Notes under the pieces: model-generated
Told to the model about the DNA's origin: nothing
What the model saw: only the letters and a program-made list of their open reading frames with translations
Databases searched by the model: none
Origin: Plecoglossus altivelis
Lineage: Eukaryota > Chordata > Actinopteri > Osmeriformes > Plecoglossidae
Length of the DNA stretch: 64,000 bases
Assembly: GCA_036571765.1 (NCBI GenBank)
Contig: BROE01000013.1
Span: 11,869,690-11,933,689 of the forward strand
Direction: 5' to 3'
In this document: positions 50,405 through 62,686 of the stretch, one piece after another
How positions within the stretch are numbered: position 1 is the first letter of the stretch
How the letters are laid out: each line of letters begins with the position of its first letter
Position numbers and translations under genes: made by a program

Positions 50405-51959
50405 TTTGTGACTTAGAAACCAAGGAGGCTAACAAAAATCAGCAGCTACAACACTTCCTGACGCGCCCTGTACTCTTTCTTCTTGTCAAAGTGACCTTGT
50501 TTTATCGTCCTTCAACGCAGTTAACATATTAGGTTACTTATTTACGTCCTTAAATCCCTGGCAATCTAAAAAATATATATTTAAATGTAATATAATTATA
50601 AGAAGATTTTGTAGACACACATTCTTCTGCTTCTCAACACTTCCTGTTGTCGTTGTCTGAAGTCATGTGACAAAGCAAAATGGTGAGGAACTTGTGCTGA
50701 GTTTTGGACCTTAAGTTGCATCGTTTTGTAAACTGTGCGTTTGAGTCTTCCAGATATTCCGGATAATGGAAGGGTGCTTTTTAAAAATACTTTATTTCTA
50801 TGCCTTAAATATGATATTTCCCGTTGTTGGGAACATTTCACGAAGAATGCTCAGTTTTTTACCGATGCGTTCAACCACAGCGCCATCTAGGGCAAGCACA
50901 TAGGCTATAGCACTGTTGCCACCACCCTAGCCTCCACTGATGATTGACAAAACCCTATTACAGTTCAAAAACACATTGCAAAACGTATCAAACGTAAGGC
51001 GATATTTTACAGATAACGCACTAAAATATAATAATCTGCTTCCATTGAATAGATTGAATGTACCTGTATTTTTTATCATCCTGTTGTGCCAATATTCACA
51101 CAGCAGAGGTCACTGTCCCCTCTCAAACAAACAAGGTTTTGCATGAGGTCGAACTCCTATCTTGTCGACCCTTTCGGACATTCCCATTGGTTTTCTGGTT
51201 CAATGAGCTTTCACTAAAGTTTTCTTTAACATGAATTAATACAACACGTTTTGGGGAAAAATCACAAGGTCACCGTGAACTAAAAACCTGCCTTAACTCC
51301 GTCAACCTTAACAAAACTGGGCAGGTAAATGTGGTAATGTTGCATGAAAGATTATTTGCAAGCCTTTGGGGTTATGAAATGGTATAGATTTTGTTCTGTC
51401 ATGACACTTGGGCATCGCTTCTCATCTGCAACTTCACTCATTTAGTAATTTGAATAGCCTAATGCATGCATTCGCAGACCCCAACACATAGGCTCACGTC
51501 ATGTGTTAAGTACCTGCATATTGTGCAATTGATGCCAACGTCCACCATCGCCATCTCCTCCATCTTAAAATGAACATTTTTGTTGATGCTCTGTGAAGCC
51601 TTGTCTCTTTGGAAAGTTTGTACAAGTGTTAAATATTTCCTGTCCATCTGGGATATCTTATTCTGGAGTTTTCCCTTACATTGAACCACATACACTACCA
51701 AAGACAAGTATATTGTCTTTACAATAAATGTTGCAACTTAACAGTAAAGTACAGTTCAAGCGACACATTTGATCTGAAATTACATCACAACAATTGTTTG
51801 GAGTCAATCGGCTCTTGACTTCTGTTGCCGTAGGCCTCTTATCTGGTCTCTTAGAGTATTTCTAGCAGCCTATTGTAGCCTACATTTGTTTGATAATGAA
51901 AATACATGAACATAGTCCAAGCCAATAACCCACATTGAAATGATACTGTAGCTGCTTGT
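50405..51959. other. Divergent intergenic region between aph1b and islr2
   Basis: Head-to-head spacer that should carry the aph1b promoter near 50405-50500. No canonical TATA box stands out at the aph1b end. Only short frames without similarity are present. Confidence 0.55.
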
Positions 51960-52288
51960 TGGAAGAGTTTCGTCATGATGTGGGATAGACAGACTTTAAG
52001 GGCGCATCCCTTTAATTTCTGGGACGTACGACTTTTTCCTGTGGCGGGAGGGGGCCATGACTATACGAAATCAAACTGCAAAAAAGCTGCTGCAGTACTA
52101 AGAATAGCATTTGAGGACGGAAGGTCTAGCATGTTTAAACCATGTAGGACCAATGCCATTAGCCTCACTTTTAACTTTCTCCCAACTCAACATGTAAGCT
52201 TCTTCAGCTGGTGAGACAAGCATCCGAACCTAAAGCAAAATACGAACATCCATATATCTTTAATTTCGTGAAAGACAACAGCAGACAG
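51960..52288 (+). promoter_or_regulatory. islr2: Probable islr2 5' non-coding exon and promoter region
   Basis: The acceptor just before the islr2 ATG implies an upstream exon. The best donor in the preceding kilobase is GACAG followed by GTAAGAG, ending an exon at 52288. The sequence before it contains no long open frame. The exon start and TSS cannot be set from sequence alone. Confidence 0.4.
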
Positions 52289-52956
52289 GTAAGAGTTTAT
52301 TTTATTTAGGACTATACTATAGCTACAAAATGTTTCGATAAGAACCAGCAAATGTCTGTTTGCTTTTTACCAATACGACATGACTCATTGCTATACAAAC
52401 ATTTCAATATATCTTTCATCATGTCATTCCGTCAATCCCCATATGTAAGGTATCAACGCATGTCAATGAAATATATGGATAAACACGGTAGTCATTGTGC
52501 ATGGTGGAATCCTACGTTAAACTCAGACTCGATCCCGACTTTCAGCACCAAGGACAGGGGCACCAACGTTGTGGCGTAGTTCGAAAGAAACACAGGCTGT
52601 TGCCATCTACTTCTATCAGTTTGTTCTATCCCTATCTCCAACGTCAGTGTTTTATTTGTGAAACACAAAAAATAACAATAAAATTAAATTGTCAAGTGGT
52701 ATATTTACTATTTGCGTATGGACTACGATCCACATCTTCTTGTTGGTTAAGGGTCCTCCTAAACCAGACAATTTTCAGGATGTACACAGTGCACAGCTGT
52801 TAATGGGTGAAACTGTAAGTCCTCAATAAGGACCATAGCATGTGGTGTAATGATGAGGATGACCAGAAGACATTAGTAATGATCAGATTTGATTAAATAA
52901 TTGTATGTTACAAGATCTTTATTAACAATGTGAAATTGTGTTCACAGGTGTGGAAG

Positions 52957-55089
52957 ATGGCATCTGTATCCATTATTTGCTTCTTCCTAGGGATTTATTC
53001 TGTCATCAGCATTGGAGACAGTTGTCCTGAGCTGTGTACCTGTTCCAACAAATACGGACGTCATTTAGCAGAATGCTCATACAAAGACTTGGTTGAAATC
53101 CCTGACGGATTTCCCCCTAACGTGTCCACTCTTAGTCTTTCGGCTAATAGAATCTCTCTGATCGAGTTTGGAAGCTTTGACAATGTGACCCAAGTGACCT
53201 CCCTGTGGATGGCCAACAATGAGATACTCTCCATTGAGCCTGGGGCTCTGGCCCACCTGATTCATCTGCGTAACTTTGATATCAGTCACAACAGAATAGT
53301 AGATTTCCCTTGGGAAGATCTGCAGAATCTCACAGCTCTGCAGCTTCTGAAGATGAACCACAACAAGATGGTCAGTTTACCCAAACATGCCTTCTCCAAC
53401 CTTAACAATCTGAGGTCGCTGCGTCTCAACAATAACAGGTTCACGACTATTACAGAAGGGACATTTGATGGCTTAATCTCCTTATCTCATCTGCAACTCT
53501 TTAACAACCCGTTCACATGCTCCTGCTCCACAGACTGGCTGAGGGACTGGATATTAAAGACCACCATGACCATCCCTGAGCAGAATTCCATTGTCTGTGC
53601 AACCCCAGAAAAACTGAAAGGAGCAATTATTGTGAAATTGCCTGAATCAAAGTGCATGGCCCCTATCGTTAGCATAACATCCCAAACAGACATTAGCAAC
53701 ACAACACTCTATGATGGTGCAGTGCTGATGTTGACCTGTGAAACTGAAGGCAATCCAAATCCTGAAATCATTTGGAAAATCCATACTGAAAGACACAATG
53801 TGATGCTTAATTTGTCGACAGAGGAGGATGACTCAGCAGAGTCTGCAGATTCCAGGGAGGATACTAACATCTCGGACAATCCTATCACATTATTCCACAA
53901 TGGTACCCTTATCATATCACCAGTAAGCAAAAAGGATATTGGCAACTATAGCTGTTTAGCAACCAATGAATTTGGTCAAGCTGAGGACTTGGTGTCTATA
54001 ATGATTGCAGATGCACCAACACCCCCTCCTGTGAAAAAGTTGATTGAAACTCCCATGGTACTAGAAACCAAGCCCTCTCTACATCAACCAGATGTCATAA
54101 CGTCAATCTTTGACACATTCCATTTCCCCAATGTGAAGGCAAAAGACATAATTAGAAACATCCCAACTCTTACACCATCTGTTGAAGTTAAAACTAAATA
54201 TACAGACCGGGCTGTAAGGTATCCAATCCGTGCTACCAAATGTGGCTTGAATAGCCAATCACAATATATTTCCAATCATGCCTTCAACGGGACCCTAGAT
54301 GATGTCAAGCAATACACATTTGACTTTGGCATCATTGCCTTGGGGGTGTCGGAGACAGAAGCCAAAGTACGTCTTAACCCTCTCCTCCTACCTAAAGACA
54401 AGACCAGCATCCAGCTTAGCACCTCTGAGGAGATTCACTCTATCAACAAAGAGCTTCACGAAAGCTCTGAAGACTCCAGCAGGGTCATCTCCGATGGCTT
54501 GTATCTGTGTGTTACAGCTGACAACAGACACACTGCAGTCCAATGGTCTAGGATTGAAGATGGTGTCAACACCTATCTGTTCAGGGGTTTACGCCCTGGA
54601 ACCAACTACTCCCTCTGTCTCACATACAGAGGGGAGGACTGTGAAGTCCAAGTACTCTTTGCGACAAGGAAAAGGGTTCCGGACTTGTTAATCATTATCT
54701 CTGTCAGCATATGCCTTCTCACTGTGTCCACTGTGCCTCTGCTCGGGGCCACATGCTTTCATTTAGTGTACAAATACAGAACCAAAACCTACAAGCTGAT
54801 TATGAAAGCCAAAGATCAATACCACATGGAGAGGAACATAGGTGCCAACTTTAACATTAGAGCTCCCAATATTGAGTCTCAAAGGAAGATTTACATAAGT
54901 CAGGTGGATGAAGGAGCAGAGAGCGTGGAGGACGACAGGGAGGAAGACGTGGAGGGCAGCGTTGCAACAGAGTCCTTTACTTTATCTCAGTACAGAGGGA
55001 ACCTAGACGACTGTGAGGTAGGATCTGAGTATAGCGACAGATTACCATTAGGGGCAGAGGCAGTGAATATTCGGAGTAATTACAAATAG
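52957..55089 (+). CDS. islr2: ISLR2 (Linx): LRR and Ig domain single-pass membrane protein
   Basis: Immunoglobulin superfamily containing leucine-rich repeat 2, known to act in axon guidance and in modulating neurotrophin receptor signalling. It has one coding exon, as is usual for this family. The ATG at 52957 is chosen because an acceptor TTCACAG ends at 52948, so longer open frame upstream is intronic. The product is 710 aa (human 745). Visible parts: signal peptide (ASVSIICFFLGIYSVIS); LRRNT CPELCTCSNKYGRHLAEC; about five LRRs; LRRCT starting NPFTCSCSTDWLRDW; an Ig domain (LTCETEGNPNPEIIWKI to GNYSCLATNEFG); an FN3-like part (VQWSRIEDGVNTYLFRGL); a TM helix near residues 576-600; and a cytoplasmic tail of about 105 aa with an acidic cluster (ESVEDDREEDVEGS). 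Its position beside stra6 supports orthology. Confidence 0.95.
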   Translation: MASVSIICFFLGIYSVISIGDSCPELCTCSNKYGRHLAECSYKDLVEIPDGFPPNVSTLSLSANRISLIEFGSFDNVTQVTSLWMANNEILSIEPGALAHLIHLRNFDISHNRIVDFPWEDLQNLTALQLLKMNHNKMVSLPKHAFSNLNNLRSLRLNNNRFTTITEGTFDGLISLSHLQLFNNPFTCSCSTDWLRDWILKTTMTIPEQNSIVCATPEKLKGAIIVKLPESKCMAPIVSITSQTDISNTTLYDGAVLMLTCETEGNPNPEIIWKIHTERHNVMLNLSTEEDDSAESADSREDTNISDNPITLFHNGTLIISPVSKKDIGNYSCLATNEFGQAEDLVSIMIADAPTPPPVKKLIETPMVLETKPSLHQPDVITSIFDTFHFPNVKAKDIIRNIPTLTPSVEVKTKYTDRAVRYPIRATKCGLNSQSQYISNHAFNGTLDDVKQYTFDFGIIALGVSETEAKVRLNPLLLPKDKTSIQLSTSEEIHSINKELHESSEDSSRVISDGLYLCVTADNRHTAVQWSRIEDGVNTYLFRGLRPGTNYSLCLTYRGEDCEVQVLFATRKRVPDLLIIISVSICLLTVSTVPLLGATCFHLVYKYRTKTYKLIMKAKDQYHMERNIGANFNIRAPNIESQRKIYISQVDEGAESVEDDREEDVEGSVATESFTLSQYRGNLDDCEVGSEYSDRLPLGAEAVNIRSNYK

Positions 55090-55796
55090 TGGAGTGATTG
55101 AGTATTTCTGAGGTTTTGATTGGCTTGACATGACAACTATATCACCCAGGTACGTAAACTTCAAGTTAAAAGTAAGGATATTTCTTGGGTGTGTCAATGG
55201 AAAAAAATATTACACCAACAGATACACAATTGTTTTTTTTTGTTTATAAGATAAAAATGAGAAAAAAAATTTGTACAAAAACAATTGCAAAATAAATTGG
55301 TTGAATGTTTAGAATAATTAAGGGTCATTGCTATACCAATATAGTTCAGTCTATTTCCTGTAAACATCCTAGAGTGTGAATACATGTTAGCAGGTAGAGG
55401 TAAATTGTTTAAAAACATTTGACAGTCAAGCTTCTTATGGTTGTAACTTAGTAAAAGTAAATAAGTGTTGTCTGCATAACAGGCAAGTAGGGGTAAACTA
55501 CTGTGTTCTGTGTTCTAAATGTCTCAGCACTCAACAGTTGCACTCATGAATGTGTCTGTCACTCTATTGTAACTATGTTGGTACTTGTTGTTATTAACAA
55601 AAAGCAATGCTGACAAAATTAAGAAATGTTTTATGCTAATACAGCATGTTATTAGCATTGTATTGTAGACCCAAGCATTGAGTCAGTATAACTCTTTCTA
55701 TCTGCAACTCTTAACGGTTCTATTTCCTGCTGTTTGGGTTTGATGTAGGTTTTAATATGTATACTTCTCATGTTACTGACTCTATGTGCCTGAATC

Positions 55797-55802
55797 AATA
55801 AA
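55797..55802 (+). promoter_or_regulatory. islr2: islr2 poly(A) signal AATAAA
   Basis: AATAAA on the plus strand, 708 nt after the islr2 stop, followed within 30 nt by a T/G-rich element (TTTTGTGTTTTAAAAGTGTTTTC). This is the best candidate 3' end for the transcript. Confidence 0.6.
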
Positions 55803-56027
55803 GTTAGATTAGCGACATATTTTGTGTTTTAAAAGTGTTTTCACTTTTACCAATGAGTAATACATATGTTTAACCGTTAATAATTGTCACTTCAATTTCT
55901 TCAATTCAGATACTATTTTACACTTGGACATTTGAGAGTTGATGGATAGAATCATGTACCAAGAGAAATAACATATCATGGAAATTAATAGAAACATGCA
56001 ACATCTCATGTCTTTAAAGGAAAACCC

Positions 56028-56033
56028 TTTATT
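56028..56033 (-). promoter_or_regulatory. stra6: Candidate stra6 poly(A) signal
   Basis: TTTATT on the plus strand reads AATAAA on the stra6 strand, about 760 nt past the stra6 stop. It would leave roughly 230 bp between the ends of the convergent islr2 and stra6 transcripts. Other A-rich hexamers may be used. Confidence 0.4.
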
Positions 56034-56792
56034 TTTTCAAAAGAAATGTCAATATCAATTTTCTCTGTCTTTTGCATTTCTGAAAGTGTGTTTGCAGTAA
56101 TCCTGGGATAGCACAAAATCAGTAGATATCAGGTCCACACTTTTGATTAAGTAATTGCACTTTGCAATACCTTTAGTGAAAGCATTGAAGATACATGGGT
56201 GTTCATGGTATAGGTTATTACAAAAGTGTGTGAAGTCACAGTCACAATAGTGGTTGTGTCACTAAAACAAGATCAATGTTAACATTTGCATATCCATACA
56301 TCGCCCAATCACCCCTATACCAAGTTGCACTTATGCAAAAACTTAGAGCTAAACCTTGATGAAGTGTAACCACATTGCAGACACTTTGTAACTACTATAT
56401 TGTTAATATATGTAATGCTAAATGGTTGAATGGCAGTTACGCAACCTAATGTAAAGTGTTGCCAAAATTGGACGCATCAGACAAAAGGTAAGACAAGCAT
56501 CAAGATTATTGCAAAACTTTATAATGCGCTAAAATACGTTGAACTAAGAGTTGAATCTGAATAGGAGGAAAAAAGAAGCTGAAGATGCATCAGTGAAAAT
56601 GGTCTTGCTGTATTTAAGTCAAGACATGCCTAAATTCTGTACTCAAATTAACTATCATAATTCTACTTCAACATTCGAAGCCAACATTAATAGAGAACAT
56701 TAGAGAACATATATGACAAAGCAACAATTTATCCATCTAGTTTTACGCAAGTAACTCAGCCAGAACCATTCACAGTTGTCTCCCAGTTAGAG

Positions 56793-59700
56793 TTAGTTAG
56801 CAGCAGCAGTGGCTGCTGTCTCAACAGACTTGGCAGCATCATGTTTGATGCCCTCCTTGGTGTTGCGGTTTAGGGCCCCGTTGACAAAGCTGTCTGAGCT
56901 CTGGAGCTGGAAGTACTTCCTGGACCCTAGAAGGGATGGGTTGTTGACCAGGGTGTAGAGGAGCTGCCAGCGGAACCGGTTCTGCCTGGTGTTGGTAGCC
57001 TTGTTCTGTCTCTTTTCTTGTTGGACCATCTGGATCCCTGAAAACATGGAAGATGCAGGTTGTCAAACTGGTTGAGAAACTGATGCTGGGAGGTCCATGA
57101 TTTCCCCCTCTCAAAGGTCATAGACATTAAAACTATTGTTGTTTTTAGTTGAAATTATGACGCAAACACAAAGATTTCACATCTGGATGTAACTGTATGA
57201 GTGCTCCGAGTCACCAACCTTCCTCTGCATCACGAATTTTCTGTCCTGCACTTCCTCCTTGCTGTGCTGACTGCAGCAATAAAGCACAGAAGGCCTTCAT
57301 GACAGGGTGGCATTGGCTCACTTCCACCTTCAGGTAATGGGCATAGTAGCGGTAAGCTGCAAGTATCAAGGATTTGGAGGAACATGGGTTGGAGGGGGAA
57401 GGACGCAAAGTCATTGACTTTTAATTGACGTTGCCACTTAAGGGCCAATTGAACAACTCAGTGTCTGTATTTGCCATGTATGGGATCATGCATTTTAAAA
57501 ATGTTAACATAAAGTAAGAATATATCTGAGATAACGTTTGTAATATTATTCTTGTTCAAAGACTCGTTCTACACGGTCGCTACCAGGCCCCTGTACCTGG
57601 ATCATAGGACTCTGCAGCCCGGTTGATCAGACTGATATCCATACGGCAGAGGTGGATGATGTTGAAGAGGGCAGTGATGACAATTCTCCATATGGCAGCT
57701 ATAAGTCCCACTACGATGTTGACCAGGAAGAACAGGTAGGTCAGCAGGAACAGACTCCCTCTGTAAATGACATCACAGTAAAAGGCAGCAGCAGTTCTCA
57801 GTTTTAATACATGTAGGTTGAAGGTATTCTGATGGAAAGGAAATTAAGTAGTGAGTCATTCTAAATTGACTCACTTTTCACATTTGTGTAAATGCTGTCT
57901 CTACCTGTTATTTAAATCTCGTGTGCCAGCATCCTTTTTGACAAATGCAAACTTAGCTGTCACATGCTGAAGAGCAACCACCAATATTAAAGTCACCCAG
58001 ACGGGCCTGGATGATCACAAACAGAAACATGTACAGTTTGGCAAAGAACATAAACAAACATTTCAAAGGTGGAGGAATAAGATCAATAATGTAAACAACC
58101 ACATGTATTGCATATCATTTATAGGTATCAACAGTATACTGTCTGTACATATCAAATTTTTAAAATATAACAAATGAGACTTTCTAAAAACATCAACAGA
58201 AACACATCCACCTACCATGCTTTTGCAGCAATTTGGAAGAGGATGAGGTTCTGGCCATAGAAAATGGGTATGATGATCAGGAACACCAGAAACAGGAAAC
58301 AGATAAAGAACACCACAGTCTGAATGACCATTCCTGAAGAGGGAACATACAAAATATCAGTGCTTTGGAGTGCAGTGTAGTCTTAAATTCAACTTGTTAA
58401 CATTTTATTTTAGAATTGAAATAGTCTAAAAGAAACAGCTCATAAAGATCAATGTAGAAACTATGATTCAATGAAAGAAAACATTCTATACTATTCATTG
58501 CAAATGTTATTAGAAACATATTGCACCTAAAGAGATAACTGCAGCTTGATATCCTGTGTAGCCCATCCAGCACACAATACCAGGTTTGGAAGGACGGATA
58601 GTTTTCTGGCAGTTGTACACATTGTAAATATCTCCCTTGTACAATCCTTTCAGGTTTGACCTATTGAAAGAAAGATGAACAGTTTGATGTTCTGATGTAA
58701 TTCTGCATACAACTTCATCATTGTTTATCAAGTATTTAGAGCCAGTTAAATAGTGGTCCTGCATTACATGGAATAAACAAGGAACAACATTCTGTCATTA
58801 AAGTATTGCTATGTTTTCTTTACCTATGAAGGATCATGGATCTCATTAGCATTATAAGACTGACCAAGCAGGACAGGGTCAGGGCACAGAGGTAACACAC
58901 TGCAAACACAAACATTAGATGAAAGCTAAAAAAGATCAAGTATGTGCTAAGTACAGGAGTGGTAAGTACAGGAAACAAATCTAAAAAGCAATGTGAATAT
59001 GTATATAACAGTCACGAAAAGAAAATATCTGCTCACCCTCCAGACACCACGTATAGTAGATCACAATTTGGACCACCTCCATTCTGTCGTCTGAAAGGAC
59101 AATATTAAAGCCAAGCAGAAGGAAGGCAATGTTCTCATCAATACCGGCGCGGACAATGTGAAGAGTAGGGATTACCAAAATGACCAGTAGCAATGCCACC
59201 TGACAACAAAGAATGGAATTGAGGTTGAGAGGTTACCAAGAAAAAAGAAAAAAAACGTTTTTGTGCTATGATGAAACAAACAATCCTTCAAAATAACAAT
59301 TAGAATATTTAGGTCACCTGATATACTGCCACAAAAGACACAAAAGTTGAGATTGCCAACTTAAGTGGAAACTGGAACTCTAAAAAGAAGAATGATTGGA
59401 AAATTAAGTTTAAATTATTTAACTTATGAATTGAATGATCAAAGATGAATGGCCTTGGCATGCATCCTACCTTTCTCTGCTGTGTAGATGTAAGACTTAA
59501 TTGCATCAGATATCCTTTCTGTCAGTTTAGGTTTGTCTGCTACTGAAGTGCTAGTGTTCAAAAAACAGCAATAATCTCAGCAATCATATGGTTCAGATGA
59601 CATTTGAACGTTGTTTTATAAAATTGTGTCAGTTTCTTACAGGTTAACTATAGTTCTGTTTAGGAAAGTTTTTCTTTAGAATATTTTAAACATAGTGTGT

Positions 59701-62686
59701 GTTTTATCTTTATTTTAAACACCTGTTGGAAGTCTTTTTCTTCTTTAGTATTGACTTCACATAGTCTTTGTAGTAACTGTTGTCAAGGTCCTACAAGGCA
59801 GAAGAATCATATCTTGAACGAGACTGTACAAATAAACAATCTTCAATCACACCAAAGAACTGTGCAAATTAATTTCTGATCGGCAAAATAGTCCTGCATT
59901 TTCAAGTTCAAAGATTCTCTCTGTTGGTGTATAAAACCCCTGTGATGATGTGAATCACATATTTATTTACAACACCTTTTTAATAAATTGCTAGTAATAT
60001 AAACCAGGGGACTGTAATAGTTGTCATAGGAACCTGATGCTTAATCATTTTAAGTAATTGTCAGTGATCTTGTTGGAGAAATACCAAAGGCAATTGTGTT
60101 ATGGCTGGCACACTGTTCACCATGCCCTCATCCCATTCCCATTCACACAGGCGAATGTTCCCATTCACCTGTGTGAATGGGAACATTTCATTCTCATGCA
60201 TTTAACGCTGTCTTCATTCTAATGGTCAACATCGTAACTTACCTCCCCAGCATCATCCCCTTTCACAAAGAGCAGAGGAAACTGGACGCAGAGAAAAGCA
60301 AGGCAAGCTAATTGAGGGAGACTTGCAAGCAGGGTGTAATACTTGTAGAGCTTTGGATAAAAAAAAGCAGAGGTTCAAGACAAAGCAAAAACACACAAAA
60401 GTCATCAAATGCAAACATGTATTTAAACATGACGTAACTGACAAAATTGTACTTCATTTCCCTTTGAACATGAATATGATATGCATATTGAGCTGAGATA
60501 TAATTTCACTCTCTCTCAAATGTTGCTGCCCACCTCAGGAGTTTTGGGACAGTCGAACCTCTGCCAGATCATGACTCCAATGTGGGACAAGGACAGCAGG
60601 CTACCTAGCGCATAGCCTGGTTTGCTTCGTAGTGTGCCACAGGCTAGGAGTGGGTAATACAGTAGGGGATAGTAAAAAATGGAGATTATCTTCATGTATT
60701 CTGAAAAAGAGTGAGAGAACTCATTAACATTCCATCATTTATAGTTGCAAAAATATATATATCAATAAAATGTTTTAAGGACGGCAGAAAATGTTTTAAA
60801 TTGTTTCAGGCATCTCATTTGAAATGATAATGGTGATGGAATGCTTATATATTGTGCCATTTTGGTAATTAATTTAATAATGAGCAGTGTTAGGTACCAC
60901 ACTGATGTGTCACCTTTGATGCTTGCCGGGGTGTCTTTACAGAAAGGAAGAGGATCGGCGGCCAGTACCAACACAGACAGTTTGCTGAAGATCAGTCCAA
61001 AGACAGCCATGGCCAGGCCTTTGTTCTGAGTCTGGTTCAGAAAGTTTCCTGGACTGTGGGATCACAAAGTGATATCAAGGATGGAGACCTCTTTGAGGTC
61101 ACATTCCATGGGGTCCTTGTTTTTATGCTTGTTTTCCTTGGTTTTCATGCATTTACCTTAGGACACTGGAAGATCCTTTTGAGAAACCCTGACATAGTCT
61201 CTTACGCCTGGTGAGCACTGCCAAAATGAGGATCATAACAAGCTAGAGAGAAAAACAATAATAAGTTCCTCTAGTCCCACTGAGAACCATTTCCCTCTAA
61301 ATTGTTTGTCCAAAACTAGAAATAGAAAATAACAACCTAGTTCTCAATTATGTATTCTCAAGAATGTACTCTCATTGTTTCTTATTTGTCCTGCAGCATT
61401 GAAATCACTAATTGGGCCAGACAATTTGTGACGGATGATCACTCCTCTCTGTGGGATGATTAACTGGTACCTGTCTATTCTATGAACATTCTCCTGAGAC
61501 AGTCTGTGCAAAAGGTTGCTTTTCATCATAAATTGATAAAACATAGAGCACCATTATTGTGGATGTTTCATTTTGTCAGAAGACTCAAGAGCTTACTGGA
61601 CCATTCTGTAATGTTTTATGTATTTTATACAAATGATCAATTATAATGATCAATTATCAGTGAAGATGTGTACTTGTTGACAGTAGATGGCTCCTGTTTC
61701 TACTCTATCTACAGCCTACTAAGTATAGTAAGCCCAATGCAAGTCCATAGTATAAACATATATAAACAAATATAGTGTAGCGTTTAATTTGTTTATTCAA
61801 GACATTTATCCTTTTAGTCAATGCATTTATTGTAAAGAAATGTTATCGAATACTTTTTTTTCTAAACAAAAGAGAGATTTGGGTAGGGTTGTGAAGTGAG
61901 AGTATCTTTATGATGAGTAGGATGAATTCCTGCCACACTTACTGATATTGAGGCCATGCATATGTGGAAGAGCTTGTCATCTGCTGTGGGGTCACAGGGT
62001 AGAATCACCCTTTAAGAGTCACATGACACAATCAGAAGGATCACAGTTTATCCATGCAAAATCAACTTCCACCAAAACCCTCTTCAATATTGAAAAAGAA
62101 ACATACGTGTTAAGACGTTAAGGCTAAAAGTAACAAAAGGTATCTGTAAAGTAGTCCTACTTATTATAACCAATGCAGTAGAGGTTTTGCAACTTATTTC
62201 AACTGTAAGCCCTGTTCCAACAAAAGTAACATCCCCTGTTTTATCAGTTTAGAAGTTACAGTTTCCAGTTTCCATTGATGTACAAGTGACTGAAAAATCA
62301 CAACTATCTTCAAATTAAATATGATATTTAAGCAATGGAGCTATTATCCTGCACCATTATCTGAATCTTGATGAAAAGGGTAAGTATATGTAAACATACA
62401 TGTATATGAAGTAACGACTTTAACTGTACATATGGGAAACGTAGCGTAAAATCCAGAACCAAAGATATATATAAATAAACTCAAAACAGCAACATTCTTG
62501 CATTTCAAGAAGATTATTGCAGTTATTTTTCCTTTTCAGGATAGTGTTTCAGTGTCAGAATATTACAATAATCTTCCATACTTACTCCTTTGGTGGCTTA
62601 GTAGGCTCTAGATTGTTTGAGTACCAGTCTGAATAATCATAATAGTTATACGCTGCTGGTTCTGATTCAACTTTGGTCTGGTTCAT
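56793..62686 (-). CDS. stra6: STRA6 retinol-uptake receptor, complete, 17 coding exons
   Basis: Multi-pass plasma-membrane receptor for retinol-binding protein that moves retinol into cells (eye, blood-tissue barriers). Exons: 62686-62586, 62009-61943, 61242-61157, 61053-60914, 60700-60534, 60350-60243, 59790-59723, 59550-59471, 59379-59318, 59199-59037, 58899-58824, 58660-58527, 58333-58216, 58006-57905, 57760-57597, 57356-57219, 57037-56793. All phases join, giving 2,019 nt and 672 aa, close to the known size of fish and mammal STRA6 (about 670). The extracellular N-terminus MNQTKVESEPAAYNYYDYSD has an N-glycosylation sequon. Many hydrophobic helices follow. The C-terminus has the conserved WQLLYTLVNNPSLLGSRKYF segment. 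Gene order next to islr2 agrees with human 15q24. A candidate 5' UTR acceptor lies at about 62705, so the promoter may be further upstream. Confidence 0.95.
60138..60187. repeat. Strong inverted repeat in a stra6 intron
   Basis: Perfect 15-bp arms (60154-60168 and 60173-60187) with a 4-nt loop CTGT. A second, overlapping pair of 14-bp arms (60138-60151 and 60168-60181) would form an alternative hairpin. It lies about 55-105 nt inside the intron after the donor of stra6 exon 60350-60243. Confidence 0.9.

Noticed and set aside
52930..52956. An upstream in-frame start for islr2 at 52930
   Set aside because: It begins with GTG, not ATG, and lies before a clear splice acceptor, so it is intronic.
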